Source of the DNA: Amphibalanus amphitrite
Lineage: Eukaryota; Arthropoda; Thecostraca; Balanomorpha; Balanidae
Direction of reading: 5' to 3'
Assembly: GCF_019059575.1 (NCBI RefSeq)
Contig: NW_024881673.1
Span: forward strand, 731,001 to 795,000
DNA length: 64,000 nt
Part shown: piece by piece, positions 21,095-31,908 of the stretch
Position numbering within the stretch: the first letter of the stretch is position 1
Layout of the letters: each line of letters begins with the position of its first letter
The notes under the pieces: model-generated
Seen by the model: the letters and a program-made list of their open reading frames with translations, nothing else
Databases searched by the model: none
What the model was told of the DNA's origin: nothing
Made by a program: the position numbers and the translations under genes

Positions 21095-23299
21095 CTACTG
21101 TCGGCAGAGGTCACAAGTGAAACTTGTCTGTTTTGTTTCAGCGTCAGTGCATGGCACGCATGCCCAGCCAGTGCACACTTGACATTGTATCCACTCTTCA
21201 CACGATCGTGAGAACTTCATGCAGCAGTATATGCATGTCGTCTCACTTCCTGATGACTGGTCTTCATTGGGCTTTACCTGTTTTATTTTCACTTGTCCAT
21301 GTTTGGCTGTTTTCTTTGTTTTTTCCTTGTTACCGTCGGACTCAAACAATGCCCTCTTTACCAGCACAGCATCTCTATTAACTGCCCTTCGCTTACCTTT
21401 CCTCTGCACGCGAGGGGTTGGCATCACGTCATGCAGACTTCTGTCTAGTTCTTCGTCGTCCCGCATGGATACGGAGTCAGCACGAGATGTTCCATCGGCC
21501 GAGCTCCCGGGCCCGGCGTCACCAGCCGAGCGCCCGGGCCTGGCGTCACTTGCCGAGCGCCCGGGCCCGGCGTCACCAGCCGGGCGCCCGGGCCCGGCGT
21601 CACCTGCCGAGCTCCCGGGCCCGGCGTCACCTGCCGAGCTCCCGGGCCCGGCGTCACCAGCCGAGCGCCCGGGTCCGGCGTCACCAGCCGAGCTCCCGGG
21701 CCCGGCGTCACCAGTCGAGCGCCCGGGCCCGGCGTCACCAGCCGAGCGCCCGGGCCCGGCGTCACCAGCCGAGCGCCCGGGCCCGGCGTCACCTGCCGAG
21801 CTCCCGGGCCCGGCGTCACCAGTCGAGCGCCCGGGCCCGGCTTCAGATGCCGAGCGCCCGGGCCCGGCGTCACCTGCCGAGCTCCCGGGCCCGGCGTCAC
21901 CAGTCGAGCGCCCGGGCCCGGCGTCACCAGCCGAGCGCCCGGGCCCGGCGTCACCTGCCGAGCTCCCGGGCCCGGCATCACCAGCCGAGCGCCCGGGCCC
22001 GGCTTCACCTGCCGATATTTCTGAGCTGGTGGCACCAGTCGTGACTTCATGCCTGGTGTCGCCGACGAAGTCCCAGAACTCATCATCATCGGCCCAGTCG
22101 ATCTGATCTTGCGGCCTGGCGGAGGCTTCAGCCGGTGCGAAAGCGTTGTCGTCGATTTGGTCCATGTCTGGCGGGTACATGCCACATTTCAAGAAGCCGT
22201 TTGTGATTGTGGATGGTTTGGCTGACCGTTGAAAGGCGGCAGTGAAGATTTTCTCGAACACGCAACCCTTCTGTATCCCTTTTCCAGGGTTGGATCGAAG
22301 CCACTTTCCCACCTCGCTGTCCATCTCCCTTTTGAAAGGACCAAAATAGGCCTTATCCAAGGGTTGCAACTCGTGAGTGGTATTGGCTGGCAGGCAGAGT
22401 ATTTGAATGCTCAAGTCCTCAGCTTTTTTAGCAACCTCGAAGCTCATGTGGCTCCTGTGCCCATCAACCACAAGCAGGCACTTGCCTGCGGGACGGTGAC
22501 GGTTGAAATGTTCGAGCCATTGAATGAATATTTCACCGTTGAAATATCCAGTTTCACTCAGCGTGTGCCTTCCACCAGGTGGCAGAGCGGTGCCATAGTG
22601 CGACTGCTCCCTTCGCCCTTTGTACACGATGAATGGTGGTATGTACGATCCGGTGGCATTAGCTGCGCACATGATAGATACGGTTTCGGCCTTCTCGCTG
22701 GGCACTTGACGGTGGACTCGCTTTGCTCCCTTTAGCGCAAATACTTTCGGTGCTGAGTTTGCGGTCAGCTGCACACCAGTTTCGTCGGCATTGAAAACGA
22801 GTTCGGGGCGCTGCGTAATGCCCAACTCTTCCATAGTTGCCGAGAGAATGTCGATATACTTGCGCACCACCGTCTTGTTCATCCTCTGCCCCCTGGCATA
22901 GTTGAGTTTCTCACTTTGTCTTATTGTTATTGTTGAGTTGCGTTTGAGAAAGTTGCGCACCCACCGATGACCAGCCGCCTTGTTTTGCTTGTTAAAAGGG
23001 TTAGCCCTTTTCAGCAGGTCCGCGAATTCGTAAACTGAAGAACGTAGCTCTTCTCTGGTTAGGCCGAAGCCCATCTTGGACAGCTTTGCCAGCCGTTTTG
23101 ACAGCACTTGCTCTTCAGCGGCTGTGAACACAGGTGGGTGACCACGATGGGCCTGCTTCATGACCTTGGTGAGATGATCTCGGAGGGTTCTAATCGGTAT
23201 GTTGTATGTGTTTGAGGCTTGGCGAAGTGACATTGATTTGCTTCGCAGCTGAGCAATTGCTCTCTCCATGTCAGTGGCTTTCCATTTTACCGGAGCCAT
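21095..23299 (-). CDS. pogo-type transposase with GPG repeat tail and PHD-like finger
   Basis: This enzyme cuts and rejoins the element's own ends in the nucleus. I chose the ATG at 23299 (MAPVKWKATDMERAIAQLRS) because it starts directly at a Psq-type helix-turn-helix and lies just inside a likely splice acceptor at 23332-23333. An upstream in-frame ATG at 23374 would add 25 residues. That gives 734 residues. Domains: Psq HTH about 5-50, CENP-B-like HTH about 55-130, DDE_1 catalytic core about 165-375. The acids are visible: D172 in FNADETGVQ, D279 in LLVVDGHRSH, D315 in LQPLDKAYFG (DD35D spacing between the last two). An acidic linker follows, then about 20 copies of a 9-residue GPG[RS]SAGDA-type repeat. 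The protein ends in a Cys-rich PHD-like finger in which the usual His is Cys (WACVPC). No frameshift or stop is seen. Confidence 0.9.
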   Translation of the reverse strand: MAPVKWKATDMERAIAQLRSKSMSLRQASNTYNIPIRTLRDHLTKVMKQAHRGHPPVFTAAEEQVLSKRLAKLSKMGFGLTREELRSSVYEFADLLKRANPFNKQNKAAGHRWVRNFLKRNSTITIRQSEKLNYARGQRMNKTVVRKYIDILSATMEELGITQRPELVFNADETGVQLTANSAPKVFALKGAKRVHRQVPSEKAETVSIMCAANATGSYIPPFIVYKGRREQSHYGTALPPGGRHTLSETGYFNGEIFIQWLEHFNRHRPAGKCLLVVDGHRSHMSFEVAKKAEDLSIQILCLPANTTHELQPLDKAYFGPFKREMDSEVGKWLRSNPGKGIQKGCVFEKIFTAAFQRSAKPSTITNGFLKCGMYPPDMDQIDDNAFAPAEASARPQDQIDWADDDEFWDFVGDTRHEVTTGATSSEISAGEAGPGRSAGDAGPGSSAGDAGPGRSAGDAGPGRSTGDAGPGSSAGDAGPGRSASEAGPGRSTGDAGPGSSAGDAGPGRSAGDAGPGRSAGDAGPGRSTGDAGPGSSAGDAGPGRSAGDAGPGSSAGDAGPGSSAGDAGPGRPAGDAGPGRSASDARPGRSAGDAGPGSSADGTSRADSVSMRDDEELDRSLHDVMPTPRVQRKGKRRAVNRDAVLVKRALFESDGNKEKTKKTAKHGQVKIKQVKPNEDQSSGSETTCIYCCMKFSRSCEEWIQCQVCTGWACVPCTDAETKQTSFTCDLCRQ
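21490..22020 (-). repeat. 27-bp coding minisatellite inside the transposase
   Basis: About 19-20 units of 27 bases, each with a CCCGGGCCCGGCG core, encode AGDAGPGRS-like repeats. Since 27 is a multiple of three, units can be gained or lost without breaking the frame, and all three minus-strand frames and two plus-strand frames stay open across it. Only the transposase frame is judged real. Confidence 0.85.
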
Positions 23300-23330
23300 G
23301 TCGGTGCCGTATAGGTTATCGGCTATGTGA

Positions 23331-23345
23331 CCTGCAAAAATGATG
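23331..23345 (-). promoter_or_regulatory. Candidate 3' splice site before the transposase start
   Basis: On the minus strand, TTTTTGCAG precedes GTCACATAGCC, 32 bases ahead of the chosen ATG. It suggests a 5' untranslated exon further out. Confidence 0.4.
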
Positions 23346-24053
23346 CGTGAGTTAGTCCTTGCCAGTGTAAACATTTGAACTGTGTTCGTTTTTTTCTAAA
23401 AAATGTGCATTACCTATAAATGATACGAGGTAATGGGTTGGTATAGGTGCGAAATTATATAGGAACGAAATAATTAACAGTTGCGCAAAGCCGTTTTGCC
23501 AGCTCCACCGCCGGGAGTGGAGCTCAATGCCGCATTCTACACTGTGCCAATGCCTAACATGTCAATTCATCGTGATATAAGCTGTTCCTTCTAAGGAAGA
23601 AGGCTAGATAATCATCAGATGTACTGTGCGCATTTGCAGCACTGAAAGTGTGCGTCATTGCAGAACCAGTTGCCCTAAACACGCACACCTGACATTCAGC
23701 CCCCTCCCGTCAGCACTGACGCATTCTGGGTAAAGCATGCACGCCTAAACTGAGTCCCGTTTCATTGCCATCCGGTCAGTGCCCATCGATCTTTCCGGCC
23801 TATTCAGGTTTACGCGAGAAGTGCATGCGTCTTAAAACATGCATTATTGCTTCAGGCACTTTTTTGCTGAAGAAAAATTGCACCTCAATCACAATATCCG
23901 CCATAACTACTCACCTTTTGAGCCGACAGCACCCCACCGCCGTCCACACGCAGCACAAATGTCGCTGGAAGTGATTGACAGCTGATTTTTTCGTTCCTGG
24001 CTTCTGCTGAAGGAACTACATTAAAAAAAGTTCTTGGTGTGCGCTTTTAGGAA

Positions 24054-24079
24054 GTGTGCGTCATAGGAGCCACTTACCC
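24054..24079 (-). repeat. Terminal inverted repeat, right
   Basis: Complement of 20670-20695, followed by the TA duplication. Confidence 0.9.
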
Positions 24080-24081
24080 TA

Positions 24082-26630
24082 ATTAATAATCAATGCAGCA
24101 GCTGAACAATATTCATAATTTGCTTCCTCTATAAACTAGTATGACTGGCATACCTTTCCGTTTTGCTGTATTCGTAGAGTTCGACGCACCTTTCAACGAT
24201 ATGCGTCTCGTTGCCAGTAACCCTTTCGTTTGTGATTGCAGCTCTGGCCTGGCGTTACTGTGACTGGTGCTGCCACCTACACAAGCATCACTTGACGGTG
24301 CTGCCATCTGTCAAACTACTTTCGGCACCGACTGCAGCTCATATCTTGGACATTTGTCTCCAAGGGCAGTCTTCCCTACTGAGGCTTTTCAACACCGTGG
24401 TATTGGTATTGTATTGGAGGTAGGTATTAACGGAATTGCATAAACTTTGGCATCATTAGAGAGATGCAAACTCTTACAGATACCTATTCATTAGCATGAT
24501 ATAGGTAAATCGCATTTGGACCATATAATAGAGCGTATATCTAATCATACAATCATACTGATCATAACATTATATCATATAATTTACTTATATATGTAGA
24601 ATTGATCAATTTCACGGGTCCCATTCTGATTTAGTATCGGTCCACGGCCATTGAACAGTCGGTGATCTCTCGTATTGCCGCTGTACAGTGATGACCAATC
24701 CGGTCCAGTGTTGTGGCCATCGGGTGACGGAGTGCACCGCCCACTTGTGTGTGTGTCTGTGTGTGCCAGCGGAAGGGGAGGAGCCACACGGGGAATAATC
24801 AACTTCTCCTTATAAGTTACTAATAAGTCGATGCAAGAAAAGTTGCTGCGTGGCGTAAGAGTTAGCGAAGTTGCATTCCAACCAGGGGGGTTCGCTCCCG
24901 TGCCTTCAGCATTACGAAAAATGGCAACAGCCCGTGAGCAGCATCAGCGCTCACGCACATGTTCAAGGAAAACAACGTGTAATTAGCTGCTGACGACGGC
25001 CCTCTCCACCAATCAGCGCTCGGTAACTCGAGCGCTGATTGGCTGGTAGCAAACGCGTCATATGTGGGTCTCATTTTTTGCTATCAGTGAACGCGTTATT
25101 TAATACACAGTGGCCTATGGAGAATGGCACGCGGAATTGAAGGTCAGTGTTTTATTGCTTCGTACTTGCGAATGGGGGTATTTGAGTGGCATTTGACACC
25201 ATTTTCGAAATCTACAGTGAATTTCTGATCGACTCATGTATATTTTTTTATGAATCTGACAGTATTAGTGCTACATAGTCGGTGTTTTATGTTGGTGTTG
25301 TTTCCCTCGACCTTTGTCTTGGACTTTAATATCTTTTCTCGAAAATGGTTGCCATAACCAGGTCTAAACTGTATTTGTATAAAGGGAATATGTGTTGAAT
25401 ATGAGGGGAAAGTAGTAATGACCATTCTGCCTATCAAACTGCCAGAAGGTGTGCTTGTAAGGTGATTGAAACTGCAGAACGGGTTGCAGATGTGAGTTTG
25501 ACATTAGCATTGTTGTTTTAACCCCACTTGCTCTAATAAAATGGCAACATGGGGTTATGTACACACTATTGCACAGCCTGGTATCAAGCTGGTTGATATG
25601 TGGAGGATAATGAAAGCATAAAATAATAGGAGCGTTGCGTCTTGTGACTTATGTCAAGTCATTTTAAATCAAATGATTGTGATTGTAACTTTTACTTCAA
25701 TTATTATTGCAAGTTTTGACCTTTTTAATCATCAAATTTTATGTGTACCAAATTCATATGCCTGTGTAATGTCTGTGCGACTTTGTGCAGTGTGCGTGTC
25801 TTGAAACAAACCAATTTATTTTGTACCTTTTTGTACTTCAACAAATGTATGTCAAAGGACAAAAATGTCATGTCTATTATCATTGACACTACTATAGCTA
25901 ACCCTGCCTGTATTCCTATCTTTCAGAGGCATTCAATTCAATCTGCTTTCCAGTGCAGTACCAAGGAGGCTGCAACTGAAACTCGCACAAAGGCAATCAA
26001 GTGTCACTTCATCAGCCTACAGTAACAGCCCATCTGTAATCAAAATATGGATGAAGGGGCATAGAAGAACTAGAGCAACCAGTTCAAACATGAAAAGATT
26101 GTATTTTGTTTTGGATTATTTCTTAGCATAACAGAACAGTACACTTGCTGCTTTTTATGTTTGCCCTGTGTGCAGTTTTGAATAATTTTAACCATGAGAT
26201 GCTTTTGTCAACTATTCTCTTTACATGAGCTTCCTTTGTCATGCATGTGTAATTTTGAGTTTACATGCATGATGTAGGCACATTTTCCTTGGCTTCATAG
26301 AAGTTAAAACTACTTGCAAGCTTTGGTTATGGACATTGGTGCTATATATGATGCTTCAAATGTGTCCAGTAGTTGATGAAGGGAGAAGAGGAGTAGGACA
26401 GCTGATAGCTATTACCAAAAGTATGTGCTTGCCTGCACTTCGGGCTGTTTTACTTCCTTGAGTTAAAAAAGCCTCATCTTTTGTTTCTTTCCTGTGTGCC
26501 CATTGTTTCCATGGTGCTATACATAAACGTCAAGTTTGAAGTTGGTATCCAAGTGAGCAAAATGTGTATTATTTCAGTCCGTCTTGAATCATTCGTCTTG
26601 AATTATATCCCTAACTGACATCCTGTTATT
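24082..26630. other. No gene recognised
   Basis: The stretch has lower G+C, no long ORF and no clear element boundaries. ORFs above 60 codons here show no recognisable motif. It may be host intergenic or intronic sequence between the pogo element and the Mab-21 gene. A GCGCTGATTGG/CCAATCAGCGC inverted pair lies near 25009-25042. Confidence 0.4.
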
Positions 26631-26638
26631 TGTCCTCC

Positions 26639-26869
26639 AGGGCTGCGGAGTCGATGGATTTTCGGCGACTCCGACTCCGACTCCGACTCCGGCTTTCAAA
26701 AACCAGCTCCGACTCCGACTCCGACTCCGGGCAGAATTGTCGACTCCGACCGACTCCAACTCCCGGCTCCGACTCCGGCTCGAGTTTCTAAAATCGACTC
26801 CGACTCCGACTCCGGTCACAACTGTCGACTCCGACCGACTCCGACTCCGACTCCGACTCCGCAGCCTTG
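26639..26869. mobile_element. Short hAT-like MITE built of GACTCC repeats
   Basis: It starts AGGGCTGCGGAGTCG and ends CGACTCCGCAGCCTTG, forming an inverted repeat. It is flanked by the near-identical 8-base sites TGTCCTCC (26631-26638) and TGTCCTGC (26870-26877), fitting hAT target duplications. The interior is almost wholly GACTCC units with a few unique islands (CTTTCAAAAACCAG, AGTTTCTAAAATCG). No coding capacity. Confidence 0.65.
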
Positions 26870-26877
26870 TGTCCTGC

Positions 26878-28070
26878 AATGTCTGTGCCTGTGTCCGCCC
26901 TTACCTCCGGCTCCAGCCTCCAACCAGCCCTGCTGAGCTCTGTCGCCGGCGCGGTGTGTCGCAACGTGCTGTTTCTCCACTCCAGCCGACAGCTGCTAGG
27001 AATCGTCCTGTGCCATGCGCCATGCGACACAGCAATTGTAAGCTGCAGATCACATTCGGACTGATTGGCTCCGCGTATGTGCATTCGGCCGGGAGCTAGT
27101 CGATATCAGGGACGTGGGTCGGACTGTTGTGGCGGCGTGCACTGTGCTGGTTGAAGTTGTATTTCTGTTAGTGAAAAGCATTAATACATAACCGTGGCCG
27201 CAGCCCAATGTTATTGTGGATTTCAGAGGGAGTGGCCAGTCAGGAGGGCCCCATGTGGGTATGGATCCAGTGTCCAGTGGGATTGGCTAAGATTTCCGGC
27301 GATTGATAAACGCTTCTATGATAGTAAACCTATTGAGTTATGAGGGGAGGTCACGTGACGGACCTGACCTTACTAAACTCTTGTGAAAACACGACACATA
27401 CGAACGGTAAGAAACCGACAACTCTTCTTTCTGCCAAGTGTCATCTTTCTGTGAAGGATTTCTTGGCACTGAGTGTTCAGAAATTGCGTTGTTTTTGGAC
27501 TGTGCAGAGGCTCACGAGCGACAACATAGGTCAACAACCTGACCTACCTTAAATATGCGACTTGTACCATAAGATCCAGCTTGATCAAAAGATAGGACAT
27601 GTCAAATTTCATCTCTTTATCTCAAAAGAATTTTGAGCTATCGTAAAAACCGCCAGTGTGGCACCATATCGCCTCCGCGCGCGGTCGGAAGGTAAAAGTT
27701 CGCCGGCTCTAACTAAACAAATAGTCGTCGTATCGCAAATTCATTGACGGCGTTCGAAGCGTCGTTCAATTTACTTTCGAAACATATCCTAACATTACCA
27801 TTTAACTGCCTAGCGCAATCACCAACAAGCAAAAGTTCCGCGCATCCCTCCTCATACAGTGTTAGCGGCGGCCGGCCGCCGGCCGCTGACCCACATTCGC
27901 GTCATCAGGGAATGCCGCAACTAATTTATTGTTTCCAACTTTTTTCCCGGAGCGTTCTACCTGGTTTATATAGCCTTGATTCCAACCCAAAGGTAGCGGG
28001 TTCGCGGCCTGGTTGATCCATTTGCTTTTGCCTGTATTTCTAAGTAGCATTTATTCAGTCAGTAACTCGG
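26878..28070. other. No gene recognised; GC palindrome
   Basis: A GGCCGGCCGCCGGCC palindrome sits near 27869-27889. A GGGTTCGCGGCCTGG segment near 27998-28012 faintly recalls a tRNA B box but has no partner A box. Later exons of the minus-strand Mab-21 gene could lie here or beyond, but I cannot identify one. Confidence 0.35.
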
Positions 28071-28108
28071 CTACCAAAGCGAAACCCGCGCGGCGGCGCC
28101 GGCGGCGG

Positions 28109-28117
28109 ACTTACCTT
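28109..28117 (-). other. Candidate splice donor of the Mab-21-type gene
   Basis: AAGGTAAGT on the minus strand is a perfect donor consensus, and coding-like sequence gives way to Ala/Gly-rich readthrough immediately after it. Confidence 0.6.
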
Positions 28118-30191
28118 GTGTGTCGTCCTCCGCCAGGTAATGCTGCAGCAGCTGCCACCGGTCCGGCCACCGGCCGACGGCCGCGTCGTAGGCCGCGCGT
28201 AGCCGGTCACCGGACAGCAGCTGCTGCGTCCGCCGGCGCCAGAGGCCGGCCGTGGCGACCACCGTCGGGCCGTCCATCTCTGGTAGATCGACACGGAGCC
28301 TGTGCTGCAGGTCACAGCTGAGGGCCCGCTCCAACACCTCCCGGCACCGCTGGTAGGTGGCCGGTGGTCGGAAGTTCCCCTCCCAGGCCTCCTTCATCTC
28401 CCGGTCCGTCTCTCGCCACACGTCCATCGCCCACGGCACGGCCTCACCGAGGGCCCGCAGCAGCAGCTCGGGCCGCAGCAGCAGCTCGGCCCGGCCCCGC
28501 GGCGTGTCCGGCTCGGCGGTCAGGCCGGCCGGCCGCTCCCGGCGACACCAGGCGGCCACCGCGGCCGGCTCGCCCAGCAGGTACACCAGGTCGGAGTCGG
28601 TGAGGAGCCGGGTGAGCGGCGTCACATCGAGCGTGACGGTGACGTCACCGACCGGTGACGTCATCGGCTCGCCGTCCGCCAGGTCCGCCGGGTCCACCAC
28701 GCTCCAGGCCATGAGCAGGAGACACTGCTGGCGGTGTGTCCCCGAGCGACTGTAGTGGTACCACTGGAGCAGGCTGGGGGCCGCGCGGGCCAGGTGGGGG
28801 ATGGCGGCACTCCACCAGCTCTCCCAGCAGGGAGCCGTGGGGCGGAACCTGATACCGGCCAACACTGCCGACCGGAGGAGCGTCCGTCCGAGACGGAGCC
28901 GCAGCTGGCGCTCTGAGAGCGGCTCCGTCGGCCGCCCCTCCAGCAGGATGTCCAGGTCTAACCGCTTCTCACAGCAGGCCATCAGGAGGGGTGTCAGGTG
29001 CTCCCTCACCAGCCGGAGGGAGCCGATGATGGCCTGCCGCTGGTCCGCGGTCAGCTCCGCCGCCACGATAATGGCCGGGTAGAAGAAGCAGGGCAGCACT
29101 CCGTCATCGAGGCGCCGCTCCAGCCAGTCCAGGAGCCGGTGGACGCCGTCCGTGACGCCCGTCCGCGGTCCACCGTGCGGCTCCTGGGCCACCCAGAGCG
29201 CCGCCGTCTTCATGAAGTACGACTTTAAGTCGCCGATGGCTACCCCGCTCTCCTTCAGCATGTTTTTGATGGCCTTTAGGGCTGTAACCGCAGCCCGCAG
29301 CCCCGGGCAGAGCTGACGGACGGCCAGCAGCTCCGCCCGAGACAGCGAGATGCGGTACTCAATGAACTCCGTCTTACTGCCCGGCCGGCCGGTGGGCACC
29401 AGGTGGACCCCGAAACTGGTGTCCCAGGGGGCGCCGTCGGGCCAGACTGGCGCGGGCCACCAGCCGCGCACCAGCAGGCAGAAGACGAGGTCTATGCCGC
29501 CGTGTTGTTCACCAGGCCTTTTGACATTGACTGCCGGGCCGGTGGGGGTGATCTCACCAGTCATACCGACCCGGCAGTAGTCCAGCATCAGCCGACGGAC
29601 GGAGTCGGCCGGCAGCGCCTCCAGCGGCTCCTCGTGGCCGCACCGGTCCGTCCGCACCCAGTGCAGCGTCACGAAGCCGGCGTTGTCGGTCGGCCGGGCC
29701 CACAGCTGCGGCGCAGAGCGCGGCTCGATGTCGGCCGGCTCCGCGCCCGGCGGCGCCCAGCGGAAGGGGCCGTCAAACTCCAACATAATGTCGTAGTCTG
29801 ACGTGCCCCCCTTACCGATGATACCGTCAGACAGCCCCTCAGCCGAGCTCCCCGACCTGTTACAGGTGACCAGCCGGAGCGGCTGGCGGGGCTGGCAGTG
29901 ACGACACCGGGCGGCGGCGGCGGCGGCCCCGACCTCCGCCAGCGCCGACAGCAGAGGGCGGCTCAGCAGATCAGTGACGGCGTCACCGACCTCCTCGCCG
30001 GTGATGTACGCCTGTCGTCCCGGGCCGTGGTTCCACACCAGGTCTGTGGCCACCAGCAGCGTGTCGGCGACCAGATGGGCCGCCGACCCGCACCTCTCCA
30101 CCAGCTGCTGCACCGCGGGGCTCAGAGTCCCCACCAGCCTCCTCCCCTGCTCCAGCCTGAGGGCAGAGATGGCGTCAAGGATGTTACTCAT
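28115..30191 (-). CDS. Mab-21-type nucleotidyltransferase, probable cGAS-like receptor (first coding exon)
   Basis: The family senses foreign or misplaced nucleic acid in the cytosol and makes cyclic or linear nucleotide second messengers; some relatives are developmental Mab-21 proteins without known enzyme activity. The ATG at 30191 opens 692 codons to a consensus splice donor (AAG|GTAAGT) at 28115. Reading through instead meets a stop at 28071 after 14 low-complexity residues. Visible features: a nucleotidyltransferase turn GSSAEG at 114-119, the paired acids D132 and D134 in SDYDIMLEF, and the third acid D234 in GGIDLVFCLL followed by WWPAPVW, as in Mab-21 folds. The helical half contains LCPGLRAAVTALKAIKNML and LKSYFMKTAALWV, typical of the family. 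With all three metal ligands present, catalysis is possible. The 250-residue tail beyond the usual domain is unassigned. The coding region is very G+C-rich, unlike its neighbours. Confidence 0.8.
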
Positions 30192-30255
30192 GACTGTCTA
30201 TTTGCTGTACAGGTCACTGGTTAATCACTTAGTATCACTGGTCACTGTCACAGAC

Positions 30256-30294
30256 GGACTGGCCGGTGCCGGCCGGCGCCGCTGCTGATATACC
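30256..30294 (-). promoter_or_regulatory. Candidate core promoter of the Mab-21-type gene
   Basis: On the minus strand GGTATATC (30287-30294) lies about 30 bases before CCAGTCC, whose A at 30260 would be the start site. The TATA-to-initiator distance fits RNA polymerase II promoters and would give a 5' leader of about 68 bases. Read by eye only. Confidence 0.4.
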
Positions 30295-31202
30295 GACCGC
30301 CGGCGGCGGCCCCGATAAGAGCCGCCGGCCGCCGGCAGCGACAGGCGCGCGGCGCCGACTGGAGCCGGCCGGCGGCCACCTCCGGCTGCCGGCGTCACGG
30401 CCAACACAGAGACGAGCCGGGCCGGCTAGGGGCCACACACCAGAGGTGGTACCTGCGCCGATCTATTCATTACAAAATGAATCATTTTTTAGCCTTGTTA
30501 GTTGCAAACAAACATAATTGCCTTGTTCAGTGCTGTTTATACACGACGGGGATGGAAACTACCTCCCCCGTCTGGATGAGCACAATAATGGACTCGTCCG
30601 TCCATACTGGAACGTCCAATGAGCACCGAGTGCGGTGATGCTGGAACATCGGCGTAAAGATATTTGAATAAACGACTTCTTAGAACCATTTGCTGTCTGT
30701 GGGGGGGGGGGAGGGGGAGCTAGAGGGGGGGGCACGCAGCTCATACCTATCCTGAAAACTAACGGTTCAACATCGTTTGCAGAACGGTGATTGGTGATTG
30801 CTTGGAAGTGAAGACCCAGCCATCAAACGTAGGTAACATGCAAGCACAATACAACGATTTTAAATGTATTCAGTGTTTAGAAAGTGCCCCTACAGCGCGT
30901 TGTCGCGAGTTGTCTCGTGCTGTAAATACATCGGGTCGCCGGCGGCCGGAGGTTGGCATGGAAGCGCCGTTTGTATATACATGTGGATGGCGACTTCAGT
31001 GATCATTTTGTGCCAATGGGAGCTGTTTGCAAATAAATAACCACTTGTTGCTTTCACAACGTTCTGCCTATCATGCCTGTGAATCTGCTTCCGAAATGCC
31101 GAGAACGACAATCGAACGATGCGTTTGGAGGATTGTCAGCATTGATTTACACGTTACTCTCACTTCTAGAGATCAGCTCAAAATTCAGTTAAACAGGCGA
31201 CG
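30295..31202. other. No gene recognised
   Basis: The GC-rich stretch immediately upstream of the Mab-21 gene gives way to ordinary sequence with a G-rich patch at about 30700-30730. No ORF with recognisable motifs. Confidence 0.4.
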
Positions 31203-31908
31203 TTAACCCTCGCCCCGTTATGGGGGACATTTTGCCCCCCCCCTGTGTTTTTTCCTGAATAGCAAGAAAACGGCGGCGCGCAGCGCCGCCAAATTTTCAG
31301 TACCTTCCCGGGCATCAATTTGACACCTTCACACCGAATTTCAAGTCTTAGGTCACCTTAGGTCAGGAGTTATTGAGGTCAAACTGAGGTCATGTTCGAG
31401 CAAAAATGAGTAAAAAACATGCAATCTTGAAACGCTTACCAAATTTACAGTTGCCAAGCAATTTCAAAGTTCTTTATATGGTCTAGTAGACAAAAAGCGG
31501 CGCTACAAAACTGCAATCTCGGATTTTCAAAATTTTGGGTTGTTGACCCCCAAAAATTAAAAAAAAAATGATTTTTTAAGAAAAACTCAAAATCCAAACA
31601 AAATCCACATTTCGCAAAACCGGAATATATATGATAGTACCTGTGCTCTTCTATATACATACCAAATTTCAGATCGATATCTTGTTTTTTTGGCCAAGTT
31701 ATAGCGAAAAAAATGTTCAAAAATGATGACGTCAAATTTTTGAACTCAATTTTTAGCGATTTTAGACCACGTGGGCAAAAATAAAGACCAACATTGAACT
31801 CCCCGTGACGAGCTGCATCGAATCGATACCATTTTATGCAAAAATACCAACTTTGAAATTAGACCTAATTTGACCTGACCTTGACCTGATCTTGACCTGA
31901 GCTTGACC

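Larger units (their letters stand above)
20670..24079 (-). mobile_element. Complete pogo-type (Tc1/mariner superfamily) DNA transposon
   Basis: The two ends are 26-base inverted repeats with one mismatch: GGGTAAGTGGCTCCTAT followed by CACGCACAC on the left (20670-20695), and the complement with GACGCACAC on the right (24054-24079). TA flanks both sides (20668-20669, 24080-24081), as in the pogo/Tc1 target duplication. An uninterrupted transposase is encoded on the minus strand, so this copy may be autonomous. TGCGTCA-type motifs recur inside both ends. Confidence 0.9.

Noticed and set aside
21219-22106. Plus-strand ORFs of 208-295 codons and the other minus-strand frame of 246 codons
   Set aside because: They are shadows of the 27-bp coding repeat of the transposase, with low-complexity Pro/Arg content.
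27960-28015. tRNA-derived SINE
   Set aside because: Only a weak B-box-like GGGTTCGCGGCC is present, with no A box and no flanking duplication.
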